From positions 63,900,501-63,964,500 of the forward strand of contig JAZBRS010000026.1 of NCBI GenBank assembly GCA_037176725.1: 64,000 nt of DNA, read 5' to 3'. The notes beneath the pieces were generated by a model, which worked only from the letters and a program-made list of their open reading frames with translations, was not told the DNA's origin and made no database searches. Made by a program: the position numbers and the translations under genes. This DNA comes from Posidonia oceanica. Its lineage: Eukaryota; Streptophyta; Magnoliopsida; Alismatales; Posidoniaceae. Positions 24,991 through 37,387 of this stretch are shown in pieces. Every line of letters starts with the position of its first letter. Position 1 is the stretch's first letter.

Positions 24991-26304
24991 ATGGATGAGC
25001 TTAAAAAAAATTTAGAAGACGAAGAAGATTATTTTGATAATGTTGTTGCTTACATATTGTGTAAGCAATATAATGCTAAATATACTATGTACAAGAGACC
25101 ATGTCAGACAAGTCCACTATCTAGGCATCATTTCGTAGAAGAGCTAATACATGACCATGAATTGCGATCATATCAGAGTTTTAGACTGCATCCTCCGGTG
25201 TTTTTTAGACTTCGAGATATCTTGAAAGAGAGAGGGCTGATTAAGGATACCATGAATGTGAGTTGCACTGAGCAACTAGCTATATGTCTTTCTGTACTTG
25301 CCTTGGGTACTCCTAATCATCAATTAGCCGAACGTTTTTAACATTCTGGAGAAACAATTAGTTGTCACTTTAATGTTGTGTTGAGGACAATTGTGGCTTT
25401 AAAGAGATATTACATCAAACTTCCAGAAAGTAATAGAGTATCGGACCGTATTAGAACCAACAAGAACTTTTATCCAGCATTCAAGGTAGTGTCCTTTGTT
25501 TATTCAATTTTAGAATGACATTGGCTTTTCTACTAGTATTTTGTTGACTTATTAAAAAAATTATTCTTAGAATGCTATTGGTGCCATTGATGGTACCCAT
25601 ATTCCTGCCACAGTGGGGAAACTGAAGATGCCTCGTTATTGAAATCGAAAAGGCTTTATTTCACAGAACGTGATGGCTGCAGTTTCATTTGACCTTGATT
25701 TTGTTTATGTCGCTGCTGGATGGGAAGGTTCTACAGCTGATATGAAAGTGCTTCGCTGGGCACTTGAAAATGGAGGGTTTGAGGTGCCGGAAGGTAACAT
25801 AATTTAATGAATAATATCTTTATATAGCTTTTTGTATTCTTACATAGGTTTTTTTTTAGGTAAATACCACTTGGTAGATTCGGGGTATGCAAATACGTCT
25901 TCGTTTCTTGCTCCGTATCGTGGAAATAGATATCATATTGGAGATTTTGGTGGAAGTAGACGTCGACATAGGAATCCAGAAGATCTATTCAATCATCATC
26001 ATGCTCAGTTAAGAAATGTTGTGGAGCGTGCATTTGGAGTATTGAAAGTTCGTTTTCATATGTTAAATAAGGTTCATGCTACCCATACAAGACTCAATGT
26101 CTTATTGTCATTACTTGTTGCATACTCCATAATTATTTAAGAAAAGAACAAAGAAATGATAATGTCAAACCAATTCCACTTGATCCAAATTTGGAATGTG
26201 GAGATGAAGACCCTTACCTTGATGGACTTGTGCTGCCTATCCAACTGAATATAGGAGACAATCTGAGAAGACATGTCGTTAATCAACTTTGGGCCAACAA
26301 ATAA
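24991..26304 (+). pseudogene. PIF/Harbinger DDE transposase (HARBI1-like)
   Basis: Three exons: 24991-25485, 25571-25793, 25860-26304, with GT-AG borders. The DDE triad is visible as Asp in IGAIDGTHIP, Asp in VDSGYANTSSFLAPYRG and Glu in VERAFGVLKVRF. The N-terminal region contains the helix-turn-helix part (EQLAICLSVLALG). It would cut and move the element together with the Myb-like partner. Defects: a TAA after LAERF at 25339 (a Gln codon is usual), a TGA after KMPRY near 25640 (an Arg codon is usual) and a frameshift near 26121, after which the normal C-terminus continues in another frame to the stop at 26302. The stops are both explained by C-to-T changes. Dead gene, certain family. Confidence 0.9.
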
Positions 26305-26593
26305 GTGAGTCATTCTATCATATTCTAGTTAGTCAATTAAAAAAGCATGTCTATGAATATACTAATTACTAACATATAATAGATTCTTTGTTGCAGGCCT
26401 TTCAAAGAATTCAACCTTTTGTAAAATTCGACGAATTGGTTCTTTTTGTTGATTGTGTTAGTTGTAAAATTTGACAGATTCGTTCTTTTTGTTGATTGGG
26501 TTAGTTGTAAAATTTCTCTTTTTTGCTGAATTATATGTTTAAAGCAAATTTTATATGTTTTTGTAACATTTGTTTCAAATATAGTAGGAGGTT
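26305..26593. other. Spacer between the two Harbinger genes with a tandem duplication
   Basis: A 43-bp unit (gtaaaattcgacgaattggt...) is duplicated at 26421-26463 and 26464-26506, and a third partial start follows. Nothing else is seen. Confidence 0.8.
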
Positions 26594-28376
26594 ATGTCTA
26601 AAAAGATTTCAACCTCTAGTACCATCAAGCCACGTACCAAAAATTGGACAGATGAAGAGGATGATTGCCTTGTGGGATTGTTTAAGACGCAATTCGAAGC
26701 TGGCAATCTCATAAATGGAGTTTGGCACAAGGATGCTTGGAAGGCTGTTGTTCCAGCATTTAACAAAGCAATGAATAAAGCTTATGACAAAAAAATTTGT
26801 CATAATCGTCTGAAAGTGTTGAAACAAAAGTTCCACATACATCATAATCTTGCAAACAAAACTGGTTGGGGATGGGATTCTAAGAACCACATTCCTTGTC
26901 CCGGTGATCCGACTGATTGGACTAGGGTTATTGAGGTATATTTCATAACTTACACTTATTTTTTTAGTTTAGATTTTATTGCATTTGAAGTGTAAGTCAC
27001 CTTGTTTCAGTTGTCTACTACCTTTTGCATTTGAGTTTTAACTGTAAGATTCAGCAAAATTCTATTTTATACATATTGAAGATTGTCAAGTTGTTTCTTT
27101 GTTGCTAAACGAAGGCAAATATTTTTCTCTCTTTTCATATTAATAGACCTATCCAAGTTTAAAGAGTTGTTTCCAAGAATTCCTCCTCTTTTCATATCCG
27201 CACTAGTTCAGCTTTATTATTCAGGGGAAGCTAGCAACCTTTGTCTTAAATTTTCTATTTTGATATAATGACTTCATCTATTTTTCCTTATCTCATAGTT
27301 GATAGATTATATATTAATGAAAATTCCATAACTTGTTCATTTCTGGAAATAGAATCCCATGTTCTCTGACTGAGCAATACCTCTTTGATTGAATTTGTCA
27401 ATGTTGCTGCATGGAAATGGTGAAGGATCTGGATTATGATGTTCAGACTATTTGCTCCTTTTCTATGCACAAGGGTATTGAAGAACTAGCTTTTACTGAG
27501 AACAATAGGCCAGCTTACCCACTTATGCAGATTACTAGGAACATTGTATTCATGTCTGGAATATGATGCACACCTGCCTGATTCAGAATGATCAGAATTT
27601 CTTGTTTCAATTCAGATTTGCTTGTTCTGAAAGATGCTTGCCTTGGTTATAATGTTTATTTGCTTGACATTTTTTTTTAGATGAATCCAACATATGACAT
27701 TCAGAACAAGCCTTTTCCTCTTTACGAGGACTTTGAGTTGATGTATGCCCAAAACACTGCTAAGGGTTCTCATGCAATTGGAACAATACATGATGATGTA
27801 TGTGAGGCATCTACTTTCATTGGTGATTCTGATGATTCATTAGAGGCACCTAAGATAAAAGACTTGGATATGAATGAGGAAGGAGGACCACAATCAACTA
27901 ATGGGAGTGGCATTGGTGGTGTTGGACTGGATACAACACAATTTATGGAAAATATCCTGTCTGATGAAGGTTTTGGGTTTGAAAATTTATCAGAAACACA
28001 TTGCACTCAAGTAACAAATTTTCAATCCTTTTCTGCAGCTCAATCTTCACCTTGTCCACCACAACCATCTGAGGTTGAGCAATTGGGTGGTGCTAAAAGA
28101 AAAAGAAACAAACAGGTTGATAGCTAAATTTCTACAGAGACAAAACGTGCTAAGATTTCAGAAATGGACTCTTTAGCAGATCTTGTAGAACAAGGAAAGC
28201 AGAGGACATTGATTGCAAAGAAAATGCTAGAAAGAGACATATTGAGATGTCCAAAGATTGTGACAATTGAGGATTGCATGAAAACATTAGAAAACCTTGA
28301 TGAAATTCCAAGTCATATCACTTTCATGGCTATTGATATCTTCCATGTTGAGGCAACCAGACACAGGCATATATGA
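26594..28376 (+). pseudogene. Harbinger-associated Myb/SANT-like DNA-binding protein
   Basis: Two exons, 26594-26935 and 27681-28376, joined in phase 0 by GTATAT...TTTTAG borders. Exon 1 encodes a Myb/SANT-like domain (NWTDEEDDCLVGLF, WHKDAWKAV, KVLKQKFHIHHNL, TGWGWD) of the Myb_DNA-bind_3 type. Exon 2 begins with the usual FPLYEDFELMYAQNTAKG stretch, continues with an acidic region and ends with a helical part (LVEQGKQRTLIAKKML). In Harbinger systems this protein binds the transposon ends and helps bring the transposase to the nucleus. One in-frame TAA at 28125 splits exon 2, the only defect noticed. Family assignment is by domain and context. Confidence 0.85.
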
Positions 28377-28870
28377 CTCTCCCTCTACATATGCGGATGG
28401 CATGGTTCCAAGCTAAATATGATGCAAGTCAGAAATAGACATTCAAAGCATTATACTATGTATTTTGGTAGTTTTGAAGCATAAGTCAAATATGATGCAA
28501 GTCAACAATAGGTCTTCAAAGTATTATACTATGTATTTTGTTAAATATCTTAGACATGTATTATAACTATATTGGCATGGTTTGAATTTTTTGGCATATA
28601 TATGATACATATTTTGTAAGTTTCATGTGTTGTATGTTAATCTGTAGTTTTATCATTCTTAATCTGTTTAACTTTTTTTGTTCTCTTGCTTTATAATACA
28701 TATGCTTTAAAATATGGTGGTTAGGCCGAGAAGGCTTGCTTGTGCTGCTATGCTTTGGAAAATCTGGAAAGCTAGATGTTCTCAAATATATGGGAATAAA
28801 CTAGGTAAAATTAGCCATATTTTTTTCATGGTTCATCTTTGACTAAAGGATTTCAACCTTCTTTTGCAGG
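28377..28870. other. Spacer after the Harbinger genes, with a tandem duplication
   Basis: A unit of about 70 bp (aaatatgatgcaagtca...attatactatgtattttg) is repeated twice at 28414-28545. Near 28722-28800 the plus strand reads RRLACAAMLWKIWKARC, which resembles the tail of a LINE reverse transcriptase (zf-RVT region) or is 5' UTR of the next gene; it ends at a possible donor (CTAG|GTAAAA). Confidence 0.4.
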
Positions 28871-30442
28871 ATGTCAAGTGCAAGAACAAAGTTGAAAGCA
28901 ATATTCTACATAGACTTCGGGTCGGCTTTTCAACACTTCTACAGGTATCCATTGTTGACCAATTGATCTCTCCTACTTCAACTTCCTCTGCAATGATAGT
29001 ATTTTTTGCCTGCCTTTTATCTTAGTGGCCTTGCCAAATTCTCCAAAACTGCTTCTTGAATGGTTGTTGTTGTAGTCTCTTGTTCATCTCATGATTTTTC
29101 ATGAGTTATCTCTGTATTTCGATTGAATATAAATAGGATTTATGATTCCCTTTCAATAAAAAAACTCTGGAAAACCAACAGGAAGGAAGTGTAGAATGTT
29201 AGAATGCAAATAGCAAGGAAACACCCACAACATGTTACCTTTTATTCTCTGTTTGTTTATAGTTTTTTTTGTCCAAGTATTCTTTGTTACTCCATTTGGT
29301 ATAAAAAAAAAAAACTTTCCATTTCAACTTTCAGCTACATTGGGTCTTAAATACGCACTTCTTCGGGTCCTCATCCCATGTTTATTGCACTCGCAGCATC
29401 ACTTTATCCATCCCCAGTTTTACATGATAAAATAGCAGCATTGGGTTGAGAGTATGGGATTGTTCTATGTTAATCTTAGATAATGTGGGTGTTGTCTTGG
29501 GGTTTCATGTTTTCTTGTTTGGATTGTGGGTGGTAATGATTATGCTTTGTATTAACAAATTCAGTGTTTTTTACTCCACTTTAATTTTCCCAGATTGATC
29601 GGGCTCAGTTTTTTTAGTGTTCAAGTGAGGGTTTTTCCAGCTGAATTTGTATGTTGTTTCTCTATGGAGATTTTAATTAAGACTTAACGTTGTGGCCCCC
29701 ACGAGAATAGGAAGCTTGATGCCCCTACTCAATATAACTGTACCAGGTTCCCTCACTCATATACTCAACTCGATGTGCTGGGCTTTTAGTTAATTAAAAA
29801 CTATCCCCATTGAAAAAAACTTCTCACGTTTTTAATATCTTTGAACACTGAATAATCCTTTTTTCCTTTGTTCTCATTTATAATGGAAGAGGTAGAAACT
29901 TCATTTAAAAGCCATATTATTGGAATTGAAGTTATTGACTGTCTGAGTGGACTATTTATTGACTTCTTGTTGTGATATATAATTTTTAGCCTGTTTGGCC
30001 TCTGGATTTCACATATACTTTCTGTTATTGATAACTTGAATAGGCTATTGGTTTCCTTTTCTAGGGTGTTTCGGTATTGAACTTTTAGTTCTATATGTAA
30101 TATGTGGGCTCTGAGTTATTCCCTTCTCCTATCTACTGGTCACATTACTTTTTGCTGTTGATGTTTGACAGGGCTGCTGATAACTTGAGGGTTTTGAAGG
30201 AGCTGGAGAAGGCAGCAAAAGTTTACTGGAGTGCAAAAGACCGTCTGCCTCCCAGGGTGCCATTGTTATTCTCTTTTTTTATCTGGCTCAAATATCTCTT
30301 GTTCTAGACCTACCATTACACTCAAGTGTGATAGTGACTTTACTTCCTAAAAAGATTAAAAGTGATTCTGAATTTCCGTGAACAGACAATCAAGGTTGAT
30401 ATAAACATTGAGACAGACTTGGCTTATGCACTTCTTTCCTAG
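28871..30442 (+). CDS. Small three-exon protein, 71 aa, unknown function
   Basis: Coding exons 28871-28944, 30172-30256 and 30386-30442 have perfect splice sites (GCAG|, CTACAG|GTATCC, GACAG|, CCAGG|GTGCC, GAACAG|) and agree in phase (2, then 0), producing one uninterrupted 71-residue frame. The protein starts [17 protein letters not shown], has a predicted long amphipathic helix ([19 protein letters not shown]) and ends with an acidic tail ([14 protein letters not shown]). The acceptor directly before the ATG implies an upstream 5' UTR exon. I do not recognise the family; the amino acid composition looks like a real protein, not chance translation. It lies between the Harbinger genes and a second Harbinger-like end, so it is either a neighbouring host gene or was captured by the transposon. 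Confidence 0.6.
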
Positions 30443-31267
30443 AAACTGTATCATTGTTTGGATACAGCAACCTGGTTTTGGCGAGTTTTCTTGATTCATA
30501 ACTTGCATTTCCAAAGCTTGTAATTATTGATCTTATTACCAGGAACAATGGCCAAATGCTGCTGAAGTCTAAACAATCTTCTTGAGAGTCATTTCTCATG
30601 TATTGATTTGATTCTAGTGAAGCTAAAAGGAATTAGTGAAGTCGTTGTCCTTGAGGCTTTGTTTGGTACATCCCATTATGGGAGTGTGTTTTCATCAATA
30701 CATGAGAACTATTATATGACTCTATAGTTTGAAGTTGAATATTTGATTCATATAAGATTATAGTGTGTTTAATTGATTTTCAAGTTAAATATTTTTTACT
30801 TATTTTTTGGAATCAGTTGATTGGCACTTCATATTTCAATATCTTCTATTTTCCTCAACGGACACAAATAAACAAAATTTAGTTGAAGGAAATCAATTTT
30901 TTCTTACTTTTCAATTCCCTTTGTTTGTAATTCCATCTTCTATCAAATTTTATGTACAAAATGACCATTTGATACCACATCAGGAATTTAAAATACAATA
31001 AACTACTATTTACATTTGAAAATGGATGTTTTCCATGCCTCGACCTTAGAATTGTAAGATCCATCCTCATGCCACGTCATGAATTCAAAATACTAGAAAC
31101 TACCATTTACATTTGGAAATGAGAGTAAAGTTGTGAATTCAAAATTTGGACCGACGAAATTTGTGGTTCACCCTTGATCTTAACATTAGTTTGTTGAATA
31201 AAAAACAACTTACAGATCAATTAATCAAATATTACACTAACACTTTCCACCAAAGGGTACAAAAAAA

Positions 31268-31318
31268 ATTCATACATACATACATATACATACATACATA
31301 CATACATATATACATATA
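31268..31318. repeat. (CATA)n microsatellite
   Basis: Run of catacata with catatata variants. Confidence 0.9.
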
Positions 31319-32989
31319 CTTCATTAAAATATATTGCTAGACATAATAACAATATCAATCATAAACAATCCCATTTCAAGCTTCATCAAAGGGCACAAGA
31401 AAATGACATAATTTCAAGAATTAGGTCTCTAAATAGGGAGGATATTTATCTATTATCTATTCGGATTCGTCTTGTTTTGTGTAAGAGTCAAAATAATTTT
31501 ACCCTATTATCTATTTATCTATTACATATTTTACTCATATTCTTATAAGATATGAGTAAAAATAGCTATGTAACTGTTGCTCGTCTACCAATGTTATTGT
31601 AATTACTTTGTTTTTTATTTAATTCTTTCTAAAATTATGAAATGATAAACAATATTTTATATATTTATCTAGCAATTTTGATTTAAATTTGTAATGAGAT
31701 ATTTAAGTAGAGTGTTTGGAATATGTAAGTATAGAACCATAAACAAAAAATACCCATTCCACTGTCTACTTAAATTTAAAAGGGTATAGATAAACTATAC
31801 CTAGTCGACAGAGGCCTGGAGTGCCTTCATGAGCATTGCAGCCCCCTGTAATCCATAGAGATCTGAAATCATCCAACATCCTTCTAGATTCTAATTTCAA
31901 CACCAAGGTACTTATTATTCTTTTCTATGAAAAGTTGTGCTTGATTTTTCTTATTGCTTCTTTGACTAATTTGGAATGATACATCAGGATCTGTTTTTTT
32001 TCCAACCTTGAAAGAAAAACTATCTTTTTCTGATTTCTAGTTAGAAAATGTATCATTTAACAAGTGATATTGAATAATTTATTTTATTTGTTCTTACTGC
32101 AGCTCCTAGGGTGCCTCAGAGATCCACCACTGCAAAGTGATTTGGGAGTTTCCACATCTACAGTTTGCTTAAAGATAAAGATGATGCACAGGGATTGTTT
32201 CACTTTTTCTTCCTACATTTGTTTTTCTTCTTCTGGGTTTTTGTTGGGGGCCTAGGAGAGTAGAAAATAAGAAATGTTGTTGTGTTTGTTACTTTGTTTT
32301 GTCAATGTTGTGGTTAATGTTGTTATCGAAGTAAGCTTTTGTTTGGGGAAATTCATATATGAATATATATACTCATGACAGTGTTTTTTATGTTCTATCA
32401 ATAATAACAGACCGCCACCACTTGGCCCTATTTCAGTTTTTCCTTTCTTTCCAATGTGCTGATACCATCAAGGATTGAGGATAATGATTTGTTTGGAAAT
32501 TTTGATTAAGCATCCTAATCGTGTATAATATTCATCATCTTTTTTGTTAGTTGTCCTATTTTTTTTCATAAACATACTTCATTGGAGAAAGAATACGCTA
32601 GATCTTCATTTGACGTGAGTTAGGGAGTAAAAAATTATAATGCTATATATAACTTCAATTTCATATGATTTCAAATACAATTGAATAATGAAATACTTTT
32701 TAATATGATTTTAAATAAACACACTTATTCCAAGAATAATTATATTGTAAAAAACTATTCATTTTAAAAAATATGATTTCAAATTATAAATATTATTTAA
32801 TATTATTTCAAATATAATAATATTTACTTATGAATACTATTTCGTAATATTTTATAAAATATTATTTATTTATGAAATCTTATTTTGTATGATTTCAAAT
32901 AAAATAATATTGATTTAAAAATAACACCATTTAATATGATATATTGTTATTCTATGCATACTGTATTAATGTACGTATGTTTCAATACT

Positions 32990-33147
32990 TATTCCAGGTT
33001 AATAGCGAAATCAGAATAACTTCCAATACATACTTATTCACTTTAACAATTCTTTTACTTCCAAACAGAATAGTAATTCCAACAGAATACTAATAACACT
33101 TTTCACTTATTTCTATTTTTTTATTGTGTATCTAAAGAATGGCTAAG
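32990..33147 (-). mobile_element. Harbinger-like terminal segment
   Basis: Read on the minus strand it starts cttagccattctttag, against cttagcccctctttag at 23927, and further in it carries an aatagcgaaatcagaata-like phrase that matches the inverted left end (aatagttaaaccagaata) at 14 of 18 positions. It is either the right end of the same transposon or the end of a related MITE. Confidence 0.45.
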
Positions 33148-36100
33148 GGAAAACCATGGTGGAAAAGGAAAGAAACAAAAGACTAGCTAGGACCAAACAA
33201 AAGGATATGTGAAGAGATCGAAAAAAGTTTCTAGTTTCTCTATGAGAAAGATATTCCTTGGATATTTGATACCATGAAACGTGGAGTACTTAATGGAGTA
33301 ATGCTGTTCATTTGAAGTCAGAGGTGAGAGAGAGAACAAATTCTGATGTAGGTTTTAGTGGCAACCATCCCTATTCTTGTCGGCTTATTTTTGGACTACT
33401 ATGAAAGCATCAGACAGCTAAACATCCTTTTCACGTGTTTTTTACAGCGATCATGTTGATTCATCTTCGGAAGTGGGAAGGATGATTGCATTGAGGAGTC
33501 GAAGGGGTAGGGACTGAATGGCAAGGAACGGATACGACAGTAGACGTTGGAAGACTGTTGGGTACTCGTTTGATGGCGGAGTGGAGGCCCTTGGGTGCAT
33601 TGACGGACTATAAAAGGGACTCTTCTACGTTGGTTGCTGCAACTCAGTGAAGAGAAGGGAGGCAATGGCTACAAAACACATAGAGAGAGAGAGGGAGAGA
33701 GTTCGCATCAATTATCGGAATAAGGTATATAGGGATCTCATAGAAAGCAGTGAAAGAAGAATTGTGGTTTTATTCTTGAATCAGATAAACAAAACACGAG
33801 ATTTTTGGCAAATAATGAACAATGATCAAGGAAATCTCAAAACTAGATGGATTTACAGATTTGTGTACTGTATAATTATGTTTTTTACAATTGTTATGCA
33901 CTGTTCATAAAGTCCTGTTTACTGGATTATTTGACTATGGTGTATAATAAGGATTATTTTCAACATGAATATTATTGCATAAGGTGTATAAGTCTTAATA
34001 TCGGATCATTCAACTGTCATGTAAGGAAGAACTGTTATGGATTTTTCATAAACTCATACCATATAGTAGTCTATTGCAGGTAATCATAAGTTGTAAAGTT
34101 GCTTAGTTTGAAATTACATGAAGGATAGTTTTGGCTCAACAAATACACATAGGATAAAAAAGAATACAGTTCTAGTGATATTTTAAATTCTAAATCGGTG
34201 TAATAGAATTTTTATAGACAGATTTTAACGATGTAATAAATAACAGTATTTTAATTATTCTCTTTTATCTATTTGTAATCTTCACACATTCACAGAATCT
34301 CTGTTATTACTACTGTTAGTCTGGACATGAGTGGATGTTACATTAGTGATGGTATAACTCATCCAACAAGTTGAGAGCAAGTGCAGGTTCTTCTCATCGC
34401 TCTTTGCAAAAGACGGACAGCAACAACCACACAGACCAGGGCATAGCTTTTGAAAAAGTTTTTTGTCTTCAGTGCATCCCAAGTTGCGTTACTTTTGACT
34501 TGGAAGTGGAATCAAATATCTGCATTGTGTTTCTTGAGGTATGAATGGTGAATGGTTGGCAGGGCTTGGTTGATCTTCACATGTGTGAGGCTGTTATCAG
34601 CTTTACACCTCAATCCTTGGAAGAAGTCACTCAAACTGAATGGCCTAGGGTTAGCTGAGTTAATGTACTTGTCCTTATCTTTTAAATTATATCAGATGCT
34701 AAGGCTCGATCATTAAACAAAGAAAAATTTTAAAACAAGACCTTTAGTAAAAGAGGAACAAAATGTTTCACTACTTAATTGATGCAGTTATTTGGAAGTG
34801 ACGAAACTGAAAGATAAAGACACAAAAATTATTGATTCTATTTGTCTCCTAGTTTGCGAGTGTGGGTTCATGCAATGTCTGTTCTCATCAAATCACTCAC
34901 AGAGACGCATTAAAAATTCTATCTTTCTTTCCTCTAAAAAACAAAAGAAAAGCCTACTGATGAGTTGGATCGGGCCAGGTGTGGTTATGGTTGACGCAGT
35001 TCGGTACCTCATAGGCTAGCACTGATTAAAGATGGCCGGGCCGGACCAGGCCCAACTTAAAATTGTTACGGAAGTCCAAGATTGGAGCAATTCATCTCAA
35101 AGTATCAGTAATTTCCTCTCTTTTTATCGATATACCTACTTTTTCCTAGCTCATCCAAACTCTAATAAATATTTGTGGAAGACCTAAGGTTCGTATTACA
35201 GTGAGGTGCTTCTAGTGGTGGAAGGCTTTCAACCTCTCGCTAGTAATCTTTAAGGAATGAAAACCATATATGTTTTTTAGAATAGTAAGAACTGAAGGGA
35301 AAAATGTTCAAAAAAAAGAGTAGATTGAACTTACCATAAGACTCTCTCCCAAATTCAAATAAAATGTTGAAGAAGTGGACCACCAACTAAACTAATAACG
35401 ATTGAACTCGATCTAGCTCGTTTTAGCACATAACCTTGACCTTGGTAAACTTTTAGTATATTTGATCATAACCTCTTAAAGTTCATTATAGAAATGGGTA
35501 ATAACTTTAAACTACTAGTACGCATCGTACGTCATTACACGAAATGGTTTTCGACAGTTTCTGGTTCAGAAGGTTGTAAAGAAAGAATGTATGGGCCATA
35601 CGAATTAAATCAATACATGCAGGTCTAAAACAATGAAGTGGAGAAACAAGAGAATCACATGAGTAAAGACAAACGCATGCGCTATATAAATCCAAGAAAC
35701 TTGTGCCATTTTGGTTTGCTAAATGAGAGAGAGAGAGATTTGCACGAAATGGTTTCTGGTTCAGAAGAAGGTCGTAAAGAAAATGGAGAGAAACAAGAGA
35801 ATAACGTGAGAAAAAGTCTTTCTTCAGTGCTTCGTTTTCCTTCACTTTTTCAGAAGACGTTCATGTCACAGTGAACCTTGCAACAATACAATATTAAATT
35901 TAGAACTTTTTTTTGGAATCAGATATAGTGACACGAAGAATAGATTAAATCAACTAATTAAGAAAATAATTGCTTTTATAAACTGAAAGCTTTTTATCGA
36001 TTTTTAAAATGATTCAGTTTTATACATCATACATGTATAGCCAGCCCATTGAACCAGAGCATTGGAAGCTGTAGGAATTGGTAGATTACTTGTTAGAATG

Positions 36101-36814
36101 CATGCTCCTTATATTGAGTAGGACTTTCCATGGTCAAAAAGTTCACAGAGGAAAATGTTTATAATCAGATGTCCGTACAAGCAATAAAATCCATAAGCTT
36201 ATTGGTCGCAGTAACGTGCGTGTCGCATGTTGAATCATTGGATTAGGACAGTAGATGTTTCTTGCGCAACTAGCTGAATTCATGATTGGGACTTGAATCT
36301 AGTTTAATATTCTTGCACTGTTGATATTAAGATTTGATGTAGAATCACACCTAAACGAAACATCCTTACAATGATTCAAATTACTTTTTATTTTTTAATA
36401 TTTTTTAAGGGTGCACGCTCTATTTGAAAAAATGAGAAGACTCAAGATAAGAGTCGTAAGAAATCAATCAAGGATGGGGTCAAAATTTTCACTTTGAGGG
36501 GATCAATCTTGCATGGCACAGAAACTAACATATAACTAAATGATATTGCTAATGTTTCATATATGTAAAATCATGATAAGTTGTTTCTAAGAACAAACAT
36601 ATCATAGATTTTTATACTACAAATTGTTATTAGAATTTTGAATTTTTTCCCTCTTATTTAGTTTAGACAATTATGATCTCAAGAGTGGGATAATAAACTA
36701 GAGAATAAAAGTGTGAACAAGAGATGTTTGGTTAAATTTAGATTGAGGATGATGACCACATGCTTTTCATTTGTCATGTCCCGAGTCAGCGAGACATAGA
36801 ATCAATGTATCATT

Positions 36815-37387
36815 TGTCATGTCCTGAGTCTAAGCCCACTAACCTAATTCGGTCCGTGATGAGTCAGTGACATTGCTGTTTTAAAGTAACTTTAGTATGA
36901 TTCACCAACATGGGTCAAAACACTTAAAGCGTAAGTTACTATAATAACAGCTTATTTTCTTATATATCTGTCTCGGATATTCAAATTATTTAATATGAGA
37001 CTAAACATGCTGAAGTACCTCAACCACCTTAAGCATGTCTTGGGGTATCACATTCTCTCCCAATTAAACTCTTGACGTCCTCATGAAGGCCCAAACCAGA
37101 ATCACCAGGCCATGTATGTACTCTCATTTCGCCACACTTTTGACTGACTGACTGCTTTGATACCACTTGTTATGACCTAAGTTCAAGCCTACTAGCCTGG
37201 TCTGATCCGTGACAAGTCCATGACACAGCTGTCCTAAAGTAACTTGAGTATATATGACCACCAACATAGGTCAAAATACTTAAGTTGTGAGTTACTTTAA
37301 TAGCAGCTCACTTCCTTATATACCCATACTAAACCTTCTAATTATCCAGTATGAGACTAAACATGTTTAAGCACCTCAAACACGTCT
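36815..37387 (-). mobile_element. TRIM (terminal-repeat retrotransposon in miniature)
   Basis: Two direct repeats, 36815-37050 (236 bp) and 37168-37387, flank a 117-bp internal part with no coding capacity. On the minus strand the right repeat ends at ...CATAACA, then AG, then TGGTATCAAAGC, a perfect-style initiator-Met tRNA primer site; at the other side a purine tract (AATTGGGAGAGAATG) abuts the left repeat, which starts TGATACCCC. Size, PBS, PPT and lack of genes define a TRIM. It must be moved by enzymes of an autonomous copia element. The right repeat lacks its last 10-20 bp. Confidence 0.85.

Larger units (their letters stand above)
23931..28376 (+). mobile_element. PIF/Harbinger DNA transposon, inactive, both genes present
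   Basis: Carries the two genes typical of PIF/Harbinger elements in the same orientation: a DDE transposase (24991-26304) and a Myb/SANT-like protein (26594-28376). The left end is proposed at about 23928-23931, where ttagcccctctttag begins a segment with the agaatagg/agaataagg words common at Harbinger ends. The right end is uncertain: a sequence resembling the inverted left end (aatagcgaaatcagaata, then ctaaagaatggctaag) occurs at about 33000-33147, which would make the element 9.2 kb, or that copy may belong to a separate MITE. The coordinates given stop at the last coding relic. Confidence 0.8.
30443..36814. other. Intergenic DNA without supported genes
   Basis: Contains the likely 3' UTR of the small gene, a (CATA)n microsatellite at 31268-31318, a duplicated 55-bp segment (near 30982-31020 and 31078-31120), an acceptor-flanked short stretch at 32101-32140 without partners, an AT-rich block of repeated atgatttcaaat words (32640-32960), and a Harbinger-like end at 33000-33147. 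A 45-bp segment (acgaaatggttt...cagaa) is present twice at 35538 and 35746. No RNA gene or domain was found. Confidence 0.45.
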
